Positions 26,348 through 35,470 of a DNA stretch of 64,000 nucleotides are shown here, in pieces. The stretch is from JALYUM01 sp036688685 (lineage in GTDB: Bacteria; Pseudomonadota; Gammaproteobacteria; Burkholderiales; Burkholderiaceae_D): positions 1 through 64,000 of the forward strand of contig NZ_JAQQPS010000025.1 in NCBI RefSeq assembly GCF_036688685.1. The letters are read 5' to 3'. Numbering within the stretch: position 1 is the first letter of the stretch; every line of letters starts with the position of its first letter. The notes under the pieces were generated by a model. It was not told the DNA's origin. It worked only from the letters and a program-made list of their open reading frames with translations, and searched no databases. The position numbers were made by a program, and so were the translations under genes.

Positions 26348-27403
26348 TTACAAGACGTCGGCGAGTGACCAGCGCAGTGGCACGCCGGCGTTGTCGGTCA
26401 CGCCTGCCAGCTCACCAAAAACACGGCCTTGCACGTTGTCGGGCAGCTTCACAAAATCCGTCTTCACGATCGCGGCCTCACCCGCAGCGAAAGACCATGC
26501 GAAAAATTTCAGCATCGCAATTGCCTGTTCCGGGTTGCGGGCTTTTTGCGGCATCAGAATGAAGGTGCCCGCCGTGATCGGCCAGCTGGAGGCGCCGGCC
26601 TGGTCGGTCAGCGACTCCTCGTAAGCTGCGCTTTTGTTCCACGCACTGTTCCTCACGGCCGAAGAAAAGCTGCTTGCATCAGGCCCGACGTATTTTCCAT
26701 CGCGGTTTTTCAGCAGTACGTAATTCAGCTCGTTTTCTTTGGCATGATGAAAGTCGGCAAAGGCGATGGCGCCTGGCGTACTCCGGAATGCGCTGACCAG
26801 GGCGGCATGTCCCTTGACGGGCACGACGCCCGCGGCCCACTTGATCGTGAGGTCGCGGCCAAACCCGGCGGCCCAGGTTTTGCTGACCTTGCTCAGGTAA
26901 TCCGTAAAATCATAGGTGAGACCCGAACTTTCCGTACGGGTGATGACGGTAATGGCCTGGTCGGGCAGCTTGATGCCGGCATTGAGCGCCGTCACACGTG
27001 GATCGTTCCAACTTACAATTTTTCGAGCAAAAATATCGGCCAGCACGTCGCCGGTCAGCTTCAACTGGCCCTTGCGCACACCTGCAATATTGACCACAGG
27101 TACGACACCCGATATCGCTGTCGGAAGGCATAGCATATTGGCGACTTTACGTTCTTCGGCAGACAGGGGAACATCACTGGCGCCAAAGTCGACCGCTTTT
27201 GCGTTGATTTGCTTCAGTCCGTCCCGCGAGTTGCTCGCTTGGTACGTCAGGGTCATCGGATGCGATTTGGCATAAGCCGCCGCCAGCGCAGCGTACAGCG
27301 GCTCCGCCTTGGCTGAACCAGCGCCTTTGATATCGGCACCATTTGCTGCGCAGGTAAGGAGCGCAGATGTAGCAAGTATTGCAATTCGAACGGCAGAAAA
27401 CAT
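26348..27403 (-). CDS. pstS: PstS-like phosphate-binding protein
   Basis: 351 residues with a signal peptide (to about residue 22). Phosphate-binding landmarks are KGAGSAKAEPLYAAL near the N-terminus, FGASDVPLS, VITRTESSGLTYDFTDYLSK and FADFHHAKENELNYV. It is a periplasmic substrate-binding protein for a Pst-type ABC importer, but pstC, pstA and pstB are not adjacent. ATG 27403 was preferred to a TTG at 27418. An orphan PstS may instead serve phosphate sensing or surface roles. Confidence 0.82.
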   Translation of the reverse strand: MFSAVRIAILATSALLTCAANGADIKGAGSAKAEPLYAALAAAYAKSHPMTLTYQASNSRDGLKQINAKAVDFGASDVPLSAEERKVANMLCLPTAISGVVPVVNIAGVRKGQLKLTGDVLADIFARKIVSWNDPRVTALNAGIKLPDQAITVITRTESSGLTYDFTDYLSKVSKTWAAGFGRDLTIKWAAGVVPVKGHAALVSAFRSTPGAIAFADFHHAKENELNYVLLKNRDGKYVGPDASSFSSAVRNSAWNKSAAYEESLTDQAGASSWPITAGTFILMPQKARNPEQAIAMLKFFAWSFAAGEAAIVKTDFVKLPDNVQGRVFGELAGVTDNAGVPLRWSLADVL

Positions 27404-27538
27404 GTTGATTTCAATCAAATATGCATTCTACAGGGAAACTTATGGGTCATTCGACCGTGCAATGTGAAAATGTGTGATTGTTGTTGGTTGGCACGCCCTT
27501 TGGCTGCGTTGCGCTGAGTGAATATTCACATTGAATAA

Positions 27539-27564
27539 AAAACCCGGATCGCAACCCGGGTTTT
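27539..27564 (-). terminator. Terminator after uvrA
   Basis: A 9-bp AAAACCCGG/CCGGGTTTT stem with an 8-nt loop lies 11 nt beyond the uvrA stop on the minus strand, followed by a T run. Confidence 0.85.
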
Positions 27565-27574
27565 AATGTGACAA

Positions 27575-30421
27575 TTACTGCAACAGCGGTAGTAGATATT
27601 TCCCCGTCGCGCTTTCTGCATTCGCCGCCACCTGCTCCGGCGTCCCGGTCGCGACAATCCTGCCGCCGCCGGCGCCACCCTCCGGCCCCAGGTCGATCAC
27701 CCAGTCCGCCGTTTTCACGACATCCAGATTGTGCTCGATGATGACCAGCGTATTTCCCTGGTCGCGCAAGCGATGCATCACCTTGAGCAGCAAGTCGATG
27801 TCGGCAAAGTGCAGACCGGTGGTCGGCTCATCGAGGATGTACAGGGTCCGTCCGGTGTCGCGCTTGGACAATTCCAGCGACAGTTTCACGCGCTGCGCTT
27901 CACCGCCCGACAGCGTCGTCGCGCTCTGGCCCAGCTTGATGTAGCCAAGGCCCACGTCCAGCAAGGTGTGCAATTTACGGGCAATCACCGGCACTGGCTT
28001 GAAGAACTCGTGCGCGTCTTCCACCGTCATGTCCAGCACTTCGGTGATGCTCTTGCCCTTGTAATGGACTTCCAGCGTTTCGCGGTTGTAGCGCTTGCCG
28101 TGGCAGACGTCGCACGGCACATACACGTCCGGCAGGAAGTGCATTTCGACCTTGATGACGCCATCGCCCTGGCACGCTTCGCAGCGCCCGCCCTTGACGT
28201 TGAACGAGAAGCGTCCCGGACCATAGCCGCGTTCCTTGGCCACCGGCACCGTCGCAAACAGGTCGCGGATCGGCGTGAACAAACCTGTGTACGTGGCCGG
28301 ATTCGAACGCGGCGTGCGCCCGATCGGCGCCTGGTCGACCGAGATGACCTTGTCGAAATGCTCCAGGCCCGAAATCGAATCATGCGGCGCCGGTTCCGTG
28401 TGCGAACCATACAAATGGCGCGACAGGGCCGGATACAGGGTGTCATTGACCAGCGTCGATTTACCCGAGCCGGACACGCCCGTCACGCAGGTCATCAAGC
28501 CGACCGGCAGTTTTAGCGACACCTTTTTCAGGTTATTCCCGGTCGCGCCGGTAATGACCAGCATCTTGTCCGGATTGGCTTCATGGCGCTTTTTCGGAAT
28601 CTCGATGCGCTTGGTGCCATTCAAATACGCCGCTGTCAGCGATTTTTTATTCTTGAGGATATCCTTGAGCGTGCCTTCGGCAATGATCTCGCCGCCGTGC
28701 ACGCCGGCGCCCGGACCCATGTCGACGATGTAATCCGCGGTGCGAATTGCATCTTCATCGTGCTCGACCACCAGCACGCTGTTGCCGATATCGCGCAAGT
28801 GCTTCAAGGTCAGAATCAGGCGGTCGTTGTCGCGCTGGTGCAGGCCAATGGATGGCTCGTCGAGCACGTACATCACGCCGGTCAATCCGGAACCGATCTG
28901 CGAGGCGAGGCGAATGCGCTGCGCTTCGCCGCCGGACAAGGTATCGGCGCTGCGGTCGAGCGACAGGTAATCGAGGCCCACGTTATTCAGGAACTTCAGG
29001 CGCGAGATGATTTCCTTGATGACGCGGTCGGCAATTTCCTTTTTAGAGCCGGTCAGCTTCAGCGTTTCAAAAAAGTGCAGGGTATCGCGCAGCGGCTTGT
29101 CCGACACTTCATAGATCGCGCGCTGCTGTTTGCCGGTGCCGATTTTCACGAACCGCGCCTCGGTGCGCAGGCGCGCGCCATTGCACGACGGGCACTGTTT
29201 TTCGTTGATGAACTTGGCCAGTTCTTCCTTGACCGCCATCGAATCGGTTTCGCGATAGCGGCGCTGCAGATTCGTGACCACGCCTTCAAAGGTGTGCTCG
29301 CGCACCACGGCGCGACCGCGTTCATTCACATAAGTAAATGGAATCGTGGTCTTGCCGGAACCGTGCAGCACGGCTTCCTGCGCCGCTTTCGGCAACTGCT
29401 CGAACGGCTTATCCAGGTCAAAATCGTAGAACGCGGCCAGGTTCGACAGCATCTGGAAATAAAACTGGTTGCGCCGATCCCAGCCCTTCACGGCGCCGGA
29501 CGCCAGCGACAGGTTCGGGAACGCGACAATCCGCTTCGGGTCGAAGAACTCGATATGGCCCAGGCCGTCACACTCCTGGCAGGCGCCCATCGGGTTGTTG
29601 AACGAGAACAGGCGCGGCTCGAGTTCCTGCAGAGAATATCCGCAGATGTTGCAGGCGAACTTGTTCGAGTAGACGTGCTCTTCTTCGGTGTCCATCTCGA
29701 GCACCATCGCGCGGCCATCAGCCAGGCGCAGGGCAGTTTCAAAACTCTCGGCCAGGCGCTGCTTGATGTCGCCCGACACTTTGATACGGTCGATCACGAC
29801 GTCGATCGTGTGCTTTTCCGTTTTCTTCAGCTTGGGCAGGTCGTCTACTTCATAGATCTTGCCGGCGCCGGTGCCACTCTGGACCCGGAAGCGCACGAAA
29901 CCCTGCGCCTGCATGGACAGAAACAGGTCGCCGTGCTCGCCCTTGCGGTTCGAGACCACCGGCGCCAGAATCATCAGCTTGGTGTCTTCCTTCATGTCCA
30001 GCACGGCATCGACCATCTGCGACACGGTCTGGGCGGCGAGCGCCTTTTCCGGGTGGTTGATGCAGTATGGCGTGCCGACGCGCGCATACAGCAGGCGCAG
30101 GTAATCGTGGATTTCGGTCACGGTGCCGACTGTCGAGCGCGGATTATGCGAGGTCGCCTTCTGCTCGATGGAAATAGCCGGCGACAAACCTTCGATCAGG
30201 TCGACATCCGGCTTTTCCATCAACTGCAGGAACTGGCGCGCGTACGCCGACAGCGACTCGACATAGCGGCGCTGGCCTTCGGCATACAGCGTATCGAACG
30301 CCAGCGACGATTTACCCGAACCCGACAAGCCGGTAATGACGATCAGCTTGTTGCGCGGCAGGTTCAGGTTGATATTTTTGAGGTTGTGCGTGCGGGCACC
30401 GCGGATACGAATTTCTTCCAT
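27575..30421 (-). CDS. uvrA: Excinuclease ABC subunit A
   Basis: 948 residues, the standard UvrA length. Two ABC ATPase modules are present, with Walker A GLSGSGKSS near the N-terminus and GVSGSGKST in the second half, each followed by an LSGGEAQR signature. CxxC zinc modules are at CNICGYS...CQECDG and CEACQGDG...CDVCHG. UvrA recognises bulky DNA lesions and loads UvrB. ATG 30421 gives MEEIRIRGARTHNLKN, the conserved start; the frame upstream is unrelated. Confidence 0.97.
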   Translation of the reverse strand: MEEIRIRGARTHNLKNINLNLPRNKLIVITGLSGSGKSSLAFDTLYAEGQRRYVESLSAYARQFLQLMEKPDVDLIEGLSPAISIEQKATSHNPRSTVGTVTEIHDYLRLLYARVGTPYCINHPEKALAAQTVSQMVDAVLDMKEDTKLMILAPVVSNRKGEHGDLFLSMQAQGFVRFRVQSGTGAGKIYEVDDLPKLKKTEKHTIDVVIDRIKVSGDIKQRLAESFETALRLADGRAMVLEMDTEEEHVYSNKFACNICGYSLQELEPRLFSFNNPMGACQECDGLGHIEFFDPKRIVAFPNLSLASGAVKGWDRRNQFYFQMLSNLAAFYDFDLDKPFEQLPKAAQEAVLHGSGKTTIPFTYVNERGRAVVREHTFEGVVTNLQRRYRETDSMAVKEELAKFINEKQCPSCNGARLRTEARFVKIGTGKQQRAIYEVSDKPLRDTLHFFETLKLTGSKKEIADRVIKEIISRLKFLNNVGLDYLSLDRSADTLSGGEAQRIRLASQIGSGLTGVMYVLDEPSIGLHQRDNDRLILTLKHLRDIGNSVLVVEHDEDAIRTADYIVDMGPGAGVHGGEIIAEGTLKDILKNKKSLTAAYLNGTKRIEIPKKRHEANPDKMLVITGATGNNLKKVSLKLPVGLMTCVTGVSGSGKSTLVNDTLYPALSRHLYGSHTEPAPHDSISGLEHFDKVISVDQAPIGRTPRSNPATYTGLFTPIRDLFATVPVAKERGYGPGRFSFNVKGGRCEACQGDGVIKVEMHFLPDVYVPCDVCHGKRYNRETLEVHYKGKSITEVLDMTVEDAHEFFKPVPVIARKLHTLLDVGLGYIKLGQSATTLSGGEAQRVKLSLELSKRDTGRTLYILDEPTTGLHFADIDLLLKVMHRLRDQGNTLVIIEHNLDVVKTADWVIDLGPEGGAGGGRIVATGTPEQVAANAESATGKYLLPLLQ

Positions 30422-30780
30422 TAATCTTGGCTGGCTTTCAATATGGTTGCAGGGCCGGGACGCACGCAAAACGCAACGAGGCGCGGCCAACAGGGGGAAC
30501 CCACCACTATAGCCGGTTTGTTCTCCACGAGCTTTTGCTTGTTAAGAATGTGTGCCGGAGAGACGCGGGGGTACGCAGTATGTGGACGAGGTAGTGCCTC
30601 GTTCAATGGCAAATGCACCAGTAGTTCAAAATATTTTCGGGTCAATGGGCGACAGGCCGCAAGAATTTGGTGATTTACCAAGCCCCCCTGTCAAAGGCAT
30701 AATAGCGGGTCGATAAGACCCATTCCCCTGGCGGTTCGTCACGTGCAGTGCCAGGGTTCACACCAGACAAGGAGCAGGAC
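30422..30780. other. uvrA-ssb divergent intergenic region
   Basis: 359 nt with no coding frame that looks real. I looked for a CTGT-N8-ACAG LexA box and found none. In many Burkholderiales an MFS transporter gene lies between uvrA and ssb (from memory); it is absent here. Confidence 0.6.
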
Positions 30781-31281
30781 ATGGCATCAGTCAATAAAGT
30801 CATCATCGTCGGCAATCTCGGCCGCGATCCGGAAATTCGTTACATGCCAAGCGGCGACGCCATCGCGAACATCGCGGTCGCCACCTCGTATAAATCGAAA
30901 GACCGCAACACCGGCGAGCAAAAAGAGCTGACCGAGTGGCACCGCATCTCCTTCTTCGGCCGCCTGGCTGAAATCGTCGGCCAGTACCTGAAAAAAGGTT
31001 CCTCGGTCTACGTCGAGGGACGTTTGCAGACCCGCAAGTACACGGACAAGGACGGCGTCGAGAAGTACGCAACCGATATCATCGCTGAAAACATGCAGAT
31101 GTTGGGCGGACGCCAGGGCATGGGCGGCGACGGCGGCATGGACGACGCCAACAGCGGCGGCAGCTACGACAGCGCCCCGAGCCGTCCGGCCCCACGCCCG
31201 GCGCCACCGACGCCGGCAGCGCGTCCGGCACCGAAGCCGGCGCCGAATTTCTCGGACATGGATGACGACATTCCGTTCTGA
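30781..31281 (+). CDS. ssb: Single-stranded DNA-binding protein
   Basis: 166 residues. The OB-fold (VNKVIIVGNLGRDPEIRYMP; EWHRISFFGRLAEIVGQYL; LQTRKYTDKDGVEKYATDI) is followed by a Gly/Pro/Ala-rich linker and the acidic tip DMDDDIPF that recruits repair and replication partners. It coats single-stranded DNA during replication and recombination. AAGGAG before ATG 30781 fixes the start. It is divergent from uvrA. Confidence 0.96.
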   Translation: MASVNKVIIVGNLGRDPEIRYMPSGDAIANIAVATSYKSKDRNTGEQKELTEWHRISFFGRLAEIVGQYLKKGSSVYVEGRLQTRKYTDKDGVEKYATDIIAENMQMLGGRQGMGGDGGMDDANSGGSYDSAPSRPAPRPAPPTPAARPAPKPAPNFSDMDDDIPF

Positions 31282-31308
31282 TTCGTCAATCTCCAGCTTT
31301 ACCCATTC

Positions 31309-31342
31309 AAAACCCGCTCTTCGCAAGAAGCGCGGGTTTTTT
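31309..31342 (+). terminator. Terminator after ssb
   Basis: AAAACCCGC pairs with GCGGGTTTT, with an inner CTTC-GCAA-GAAG hairpin and six T residues. The last bases overlap the stop codon of the convergent DJ-1/PfpI gene. Confidence 0.88.
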
Positions 31343-32018
31343 AATCGGCGCTTCGGGTCGCCAGTGTCCTGATCACGGCTTCGCGCTCGGTACGTGTCGG
31401 TGCCAGCCGCGCCCGCGCGCCCGCCAGTGTCGCTGGCGATGCGGTCGCCGGCGTTCCCGCGTCGAACGGTGGCGCGGGCGCGTATTCGAGCATCAGCTGG
31501 ATCTCTTGCGCGGCATCGACGCTGACCAGCTCAGCCACGACCGTCAAGGCGAAATCGATCCCTGCGGTCACGCCACCTGCCGTGATCAACTGGCCGTCGC
31601 GCACCACGCGCTCGCTCACCGGCGTCGCGCCGAATTGTTCGAGCAGGTCGAGCGACATCCAATGCGTGGTCGCGCGGCGTCCGCGCAGCAGGCCGGCGGC
31701 ACCGAGCACCAGCGCCCCGGTGCACACCGCGGTGACGAAGCGGGCGCTGCGCGCCATGCAGCGAATGAAATCGTGCACCTCCACATCGGTCAGCAAAGCG
31801 TTCGTGCCGCTGCCGCCGGGAACGCAGATGACATCGAGTGCCGGGCAGTCGGCCAGCGTCATCGTTGGCTGCAGAACGAGGCCGGTTGCCGACCGGATGG
31901 GCGCGACGTCTTTCCACAGCAAATGGACTTCAGCGCCGGGGAGCGATGCGAATACTTCGAACGGCCCCGTCAGATCCAGTTGCTGCACACCGGGGAATAC
32001 CAAGATGCCGATTAACAA
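31341..32018 (-). CDS. DJ-1/PfpI family protein (isonitrile hydratase-like)
   Basis: 225 residues. The PfpI fold shows GILVFPGVQQLDLTGPFEVF, VPGGSGTNAL and the nucleophile elbow VCTGALVLGAAGLLRGRRATTHW with the reactive Cys. This arrangement is closest to isonitrile hydratase/InhA-type proteins or the sensor half of GlxA regulators, but there is no DNA-binding domain. The start is a TTG at 32018, chosen because AAGGAG lies 6 nt upstream and the domain begins at once. A longer frame upstream has no ribosome site. Confidence 0.82.
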   Translation of the reverse strand: MLIGILVFPGVQQLDLTGPFEVFASLPGAEVHLLWKDVAPIRSATGLVLQPTMTLADCPALDVICVPGGSGTNALLTDVEVHDFIRCMARSARFVTAVCTGALVLGAAGLLRGRRATTHWMSLDLLEQFGATPVSERVVRDGQLITAGGVTAGIDFALTVVAELVSVDAAQEIQLMLEYAPAPPFDAGTPATASPATLAGARARLAPTRTEREAVIRTLATRSAD

Positions 32019-32225
32019 TCCGTTCTCCTTTGATGGCGATGCGTGAATAAGTCTACCTACCAATAGTTTATATGCAATAAACACGATTGGTTGACGTGCC
32101 CGGCATTGACTTTTTTCGCGGGCGGGCTCGCACTTGTCAACAGACTAATGCGTTGCCATCCTTGCAAAAAAACCGGTAAGGTTGTCGGGTTTGTGCTCTG
32201 AATTTTGCAGGTCCATACCCAAATC

Positions 32226-35126
32226 ATGCTGACACTGCTCGTCCTGCTGCCCTTTATTGGCGCCCTGATCGCCGCCTGCCTGCCGTCCGCCTCGCGCAAT
32301 CGCCCGGCCGCGGTGGCGGGCGCCGTCACGCTGGCCGCATTGGCTCTGGCGATTGGCGCCTTCAGCCGGGTCAGCGGCGGCGAGATCGTGCGCGCGCGCT
32401 ACGCATGGCTGCCCGACATGGGCCTGGACATCGCGCTGCGCATGGATGGCCTGGCCTGGGTCTTCACCGTGATGGTGCTGGGCATTGGCCTGCTGGTGCT
32501 GCTGTATGCGCGCTACTACATGTCGCAGCGCGACCCGGTGGCGCGCTTCTTTGCCTACATGCTCGCTTTCATGGGCTCAATGCTGGGCGTGGTCCTGTCC
32601 GGCAATTTGATCCAACTGGTGATTTTCTGGGAGCTGACCAGCGTCACGTCGTTCCTTTTGATCGGCTACTGGCAACACCGCAACGATGCCCGCCGCGGCG
32701 CCCGCATGGCGTTCACGGTGACCACCATCGGCGGGCTGTGCCTGCTGGCCGGCGTGCTGATGCTTGGCCACATCGTCGGCAGCTACGATCTCGACGCGGT
32801 GCTGGCCGCCGGAGACGAGGTGCGCGCCCACGCCTGGTATGTGCCGGTGCTGGTACTCATCGCACTCGGCGCCCTGACCAAGAGCGCGCAGTTCCCTTTT
32901 CACTTCTGGTTGCCGCACGCGATGGCCGCGCCCACGCCGGTCTCGGCCTTTCTGCACTCGGCGACCATGGTCAAGGCCGGGGTATTCCTGCTGATCCGCC
33001 TGTGGCCGGTTCTCTCGGGCACCCCGGAGTGGACCTGGATCTTGCTCAGTGCCGGCGTCTGTACCTTGCTGATCGGTTCCTTCTTTGCCATCTTCCAGCA
33101 CGACATGAAGGGCTTGTTGGCGTATTCCACTATCAGCCACCTGGGCCTGATCGTGGTGCTGCTCTCGATCGGCTCGCCGCTGTCAGTGGTGGCGGCGATT
33201 TTTCATACGATCAATCATGCGATTTTCAAGGCGTCGCTGTTCATGGCGGTCGGCATCATCGACCACGAAACCGGCACGCGCGACATGCGCCTGTTACGCG
33301 GCCTGCGCCATACGATGCCCTACACGGCTGCGCTGGCCATTGTCGCCAGTGCCGCGATGGCCGGGGTGCCGCTGTTGAATGGCTTCCTGTCAAAAGAGAT
33401 GTTCTTTGCCGAGACGATGCTGGTGGGCGGCTCCGAACACTGGTCGATGTCGTATGCGGCACTGGCCATGGGCGTGTTCAGCGTCGCCTATTCGCTGCGC
33501 TTCATCAGTGTGTTCTTCGGCGCGCCGGCCACCGATTTGCCAAAGCCGCCGCACGAGCCGCCGCGCTGGATGCGCTTTCCGGTGGAATGTCTGGTCGTGC
33601 TGTGCGTGCTGGTCGGTGTGATGCCCGAGCGCAGCGTCGGTACGGTCCTGGGTGTGGCGGCGCAGTCGGTGCTGGGCACCGCGCTGCCCGACTACAACCT
33701 GGGCATCTGGCACGGCTGGAACCTGCCGCTGTTGATGAGCGTGGTGGCGCTGGCCGGCGGCACCTTGCTGTATGTGTTGCTGCGGCGTTATTTTGCGCTG
33801 GCCGAACGCGACCGGGTGCCCGTCCTGCACCGCCTGAACGGCGCCCAGGCCTACGAGAATTGCCTGGTGGCGCTGACCCACGCGGCCGCGTGGCTGCTGC
33901 GCTGGAGCGGCACCCAGCGCCTCCAGCTGCAACTGCTGATGCTGATGGTTGCCATGGTGGCGGTGCCGCTGCTGGTGGTCGCGCCGTTGCCGGCCATGCC
34001 CGCCCTGCGCTTCATCGACCTCGATCCGCTGTTTGCGCTGCTGTGGCTGATCGGCGCCGCGTGCGCGCTGGGCGCCGCCTGGCAAGCCAAATACCACCGG
34101 CTGGTGGCGCTGCTGCTGGCCGGCGGCGTCGGCGTGGTCGTCAGCCTGACGTTCCTGTGGATGTCGGCGCCGGACCTGGCGCTGACCCAGCTGATGGTGG
34201 AAACCGTCACCACGGTGCTCATCCTGCTGGGCCTGCGCTGGCTGCCACTGCGCAAGCCCCCGACGGGGTTGGCGCCGCGCCTGCCTTTGCTGAGCTGGCT
34301 GCGGCGCGGACGCGACGGTACGGTGGCCGTGGCCGGCGGCCTGGGACTGGCCGCCGCCACGTATGCGCTTCTGGCCACCAAGGCGCCACCCACCATCAGC
34401 GACTTCTATATCCAGCACGCGCTGCCCGACGGCGGCGGCGCCAACGTCGTCAATGTGCTGCTGGTCGATTTCCGCGGCTTCGACACGCTGGGCGAAATCA
34501 CCGTCCTGTCCATCGTCGCGCTGACGGTGTACGCCTTGCTGCGGCGTTTCCGCCCGGCGCGCGAAAGTGTCGCCATCCCCGTGCAACAGGCGAATGATGT
34601 CGATCCGGCCGCCACCCAGACGCCGTTGCAGCAGGTGACCACCGGCTACCTGATGCTGCCCAGCGTCTACCTGCGCTTCCTGCTGCCCTTCATGGCCATC
34701 ATCGCCGTGTATTTCTTCATGCGCGGCCACAACCTGCCGGGTGGCGGCTTTGTCGCCGGGCTGATTTTCGCCACCGCCGTCATCGTGCAGTACATGGTCG
34801 GCGGCACCGACTGGGTCGAAGCCCATCTGGGCCTGCGCCCGCACCGCTGGATTGCCGTCGGCCTGATTACCGCCTGCGCCACGGGTCTCGGCGCCTGGCT
34901 GTTCGGCTACCCCTTCCTCACCAGCCACACGGCGCACTTGCACCTGCCGCTGCTGGGAGACATCCACGTACCGAGCGCCTTCGTGTTCGACCTGGGCGTG
35001 TTCGTGGTGGTGGTCGGCACCACCATGCTCATTCTCGTGGCACTGGCCCACCAGTCGCTGCGCAGCCACCGCGCGCCACCCGGCGCCAGCCGCAGCGCTT
35101 TGCCACCAACCAAGGAGATTGCCTGA
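32226..35126 (+). CDS. mrpA: Na+/H+ antiporter subunit A with fused B domain
   Basis: 966 residues. The N-terminal two-thirds is a NuoL-like proton-translocating subunit (residues about 1-500: LIGYWQHRNDARRGARMAF, FWLPHAMAAPTPVSAFLHSATMVKAG). Then come the MrpA extension and an MrpB domain (about 830-960: GHNLPGGGFVAGLIFATAVIVQY). It exchanges cytoplasmic Na+ (or K+) for external H+ as part of the multisubunit Mrp complex. The A-B fusion explains the lack of a separate mrpB. The stop overlaps the mrpC start by 1 nt. Confidence 0.94.
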   Translation: MLTLLVLLPFIGALIAACLPSASRNRPAAVAGAVTLAALALAIGAFSRVSGGEIVRARYAWLPDMGLDIALRMDGLAWVFTVMVLGIGLLVLLYARYYMSQRDPVARFFAYMLAFMGSMLGVVLSGNLIQLVIFWELTSVTSFLLIGYWQHRNDARRGARMAFTVTTIGGLCLLAGVLMLGHIVGSYDLDAVLAAGDEVRAHAWYVPVLVLIALGALTKSAQFPFHFWLPHAMAAPTPVSAFLHSATMVKAGVFLLIRLWPVLSGTPEWTWILLSAGVCTLLIGSFFAIFQHDMKGLLAYSTISHLGLIVVLLSIGSPLSVVAAIFHTINHAIFKASLFMAVGIIDHETGTRDMRLLRGLRHTMPYTAALAIVASAAMAGVPLLNGFLSKEMFFAETMLVGGSEHWSMSYAALAMGVFSVAYSLRFISVFFGAPATDLPKPPHEPPRWMRFPVECLVVLCVLVGVMPERSVGTVLGVAAQSVLGTALPDYNLGIWHGWNLPLLMSVVALAGGTLLYVLLRRYFALAERDRVPVLHRLNGAQAYENCLVALTHAAAWLLRWSGTQRLQLQLLMLMVAMVAVPLLVVAPLPAMPALRFIDLDPLFALLWLIGAACALGAAWQAKYHRLVALLLAGGVGVVVSLTFLWMSAPDLALTQLMVETVTTVLILLGLRWLPLRKPPTGLAPRLPLLSWLRRGRDGTVAVAGGLGLAAATYALLATKAPPTISDFYIQHALPDGGGANVVNVLLVDFRGFDTLGEITVLSIVALTVYALLRRFRPARESVAIPVQQANDVDPAATQTPLQQVTTGYLMLPSVYLRFLLPFMAIIAVYFFMRGHNLPGGGFVAGLIFATAVIVQYMVGGTDWVEAHLGLRPHRWIAVGLITACATGLGAWLFGYPFLTSHTAHLHLPLLGDIHVPSAFVFDLGVFVVVVGTTMLILVALAHQSLRSHRAPPGASRSALPPTKEIA

Positions 35127-35470
35127 TGGAGCTGGTCGCCTCGCTCGCCATCGGCATCGTGTTCGGCGCCGGCATCTGGCTGCTGCTGCGCCCGCGCAGT
35201 TTTCAGGTGCTGACCGGCCTGATGCTGATGTCGTATGCCGTCAACCTGTTCATTTTTATCATGGGCCGCGTCTGGCTCGACCAGCCGCCGTTCACCCCGG
35301 CTGGCAGTGTGCCCGACGCGCGCGTGCTGGCCGACCCGCTGCCGCAGGCGCTGGTGCTCACTGCAATCGTGATCGGCTTTGCCACCACAGCCTTGTACCT
35401 GGTGGTGATGATCGGCACGCGCGGCATGACCGGCTCCGACCATGTCGACGGCGAGGAGCCTGAACCATGA
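35126..35470 (+). CDS. mrpC: Na+/H+ antiporter subunit C
   Basis: 114 residues, three transmembrane helices, NuoK-like. Conserved parts are GAGIWLLLRPRSFQVLTGLMLMSYAVNL and LPQALVLTAIVIGFATTAL. It overlaps mrpA by 1 nt and mrpD by 4 nt, so translation is coupled. Confidence 0.94.
   Translation: MELVASLAIGIVFGAGIWLLLRPRSFQVLTGLMLMSYAVNLFIFIMGRVWLDQPPFTPAGSVPDARVLADPLPQALVLTAIVIGFATTALYLVVMIGTRGMTGSDHVDGEEPEP

Noticed and set aside
28583..30424. A 613-codon open frame on the plus strand opposite uvrA
   Set aside because: It is a shadow of uvrA: composition is His/Gln/Arg-rich and no family motif is present.
30422..30780. SOS (LexA) box between uvrA and ssb
   Set aside because: No CTGT-N8-ACAG or close variant was found on either strand.
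32226..35126. Loss of mrpB from the antiporter operon
   Set aside because: The MrpB domain is present, fused to the C-terminus of MrpA, so no subunit is missing.
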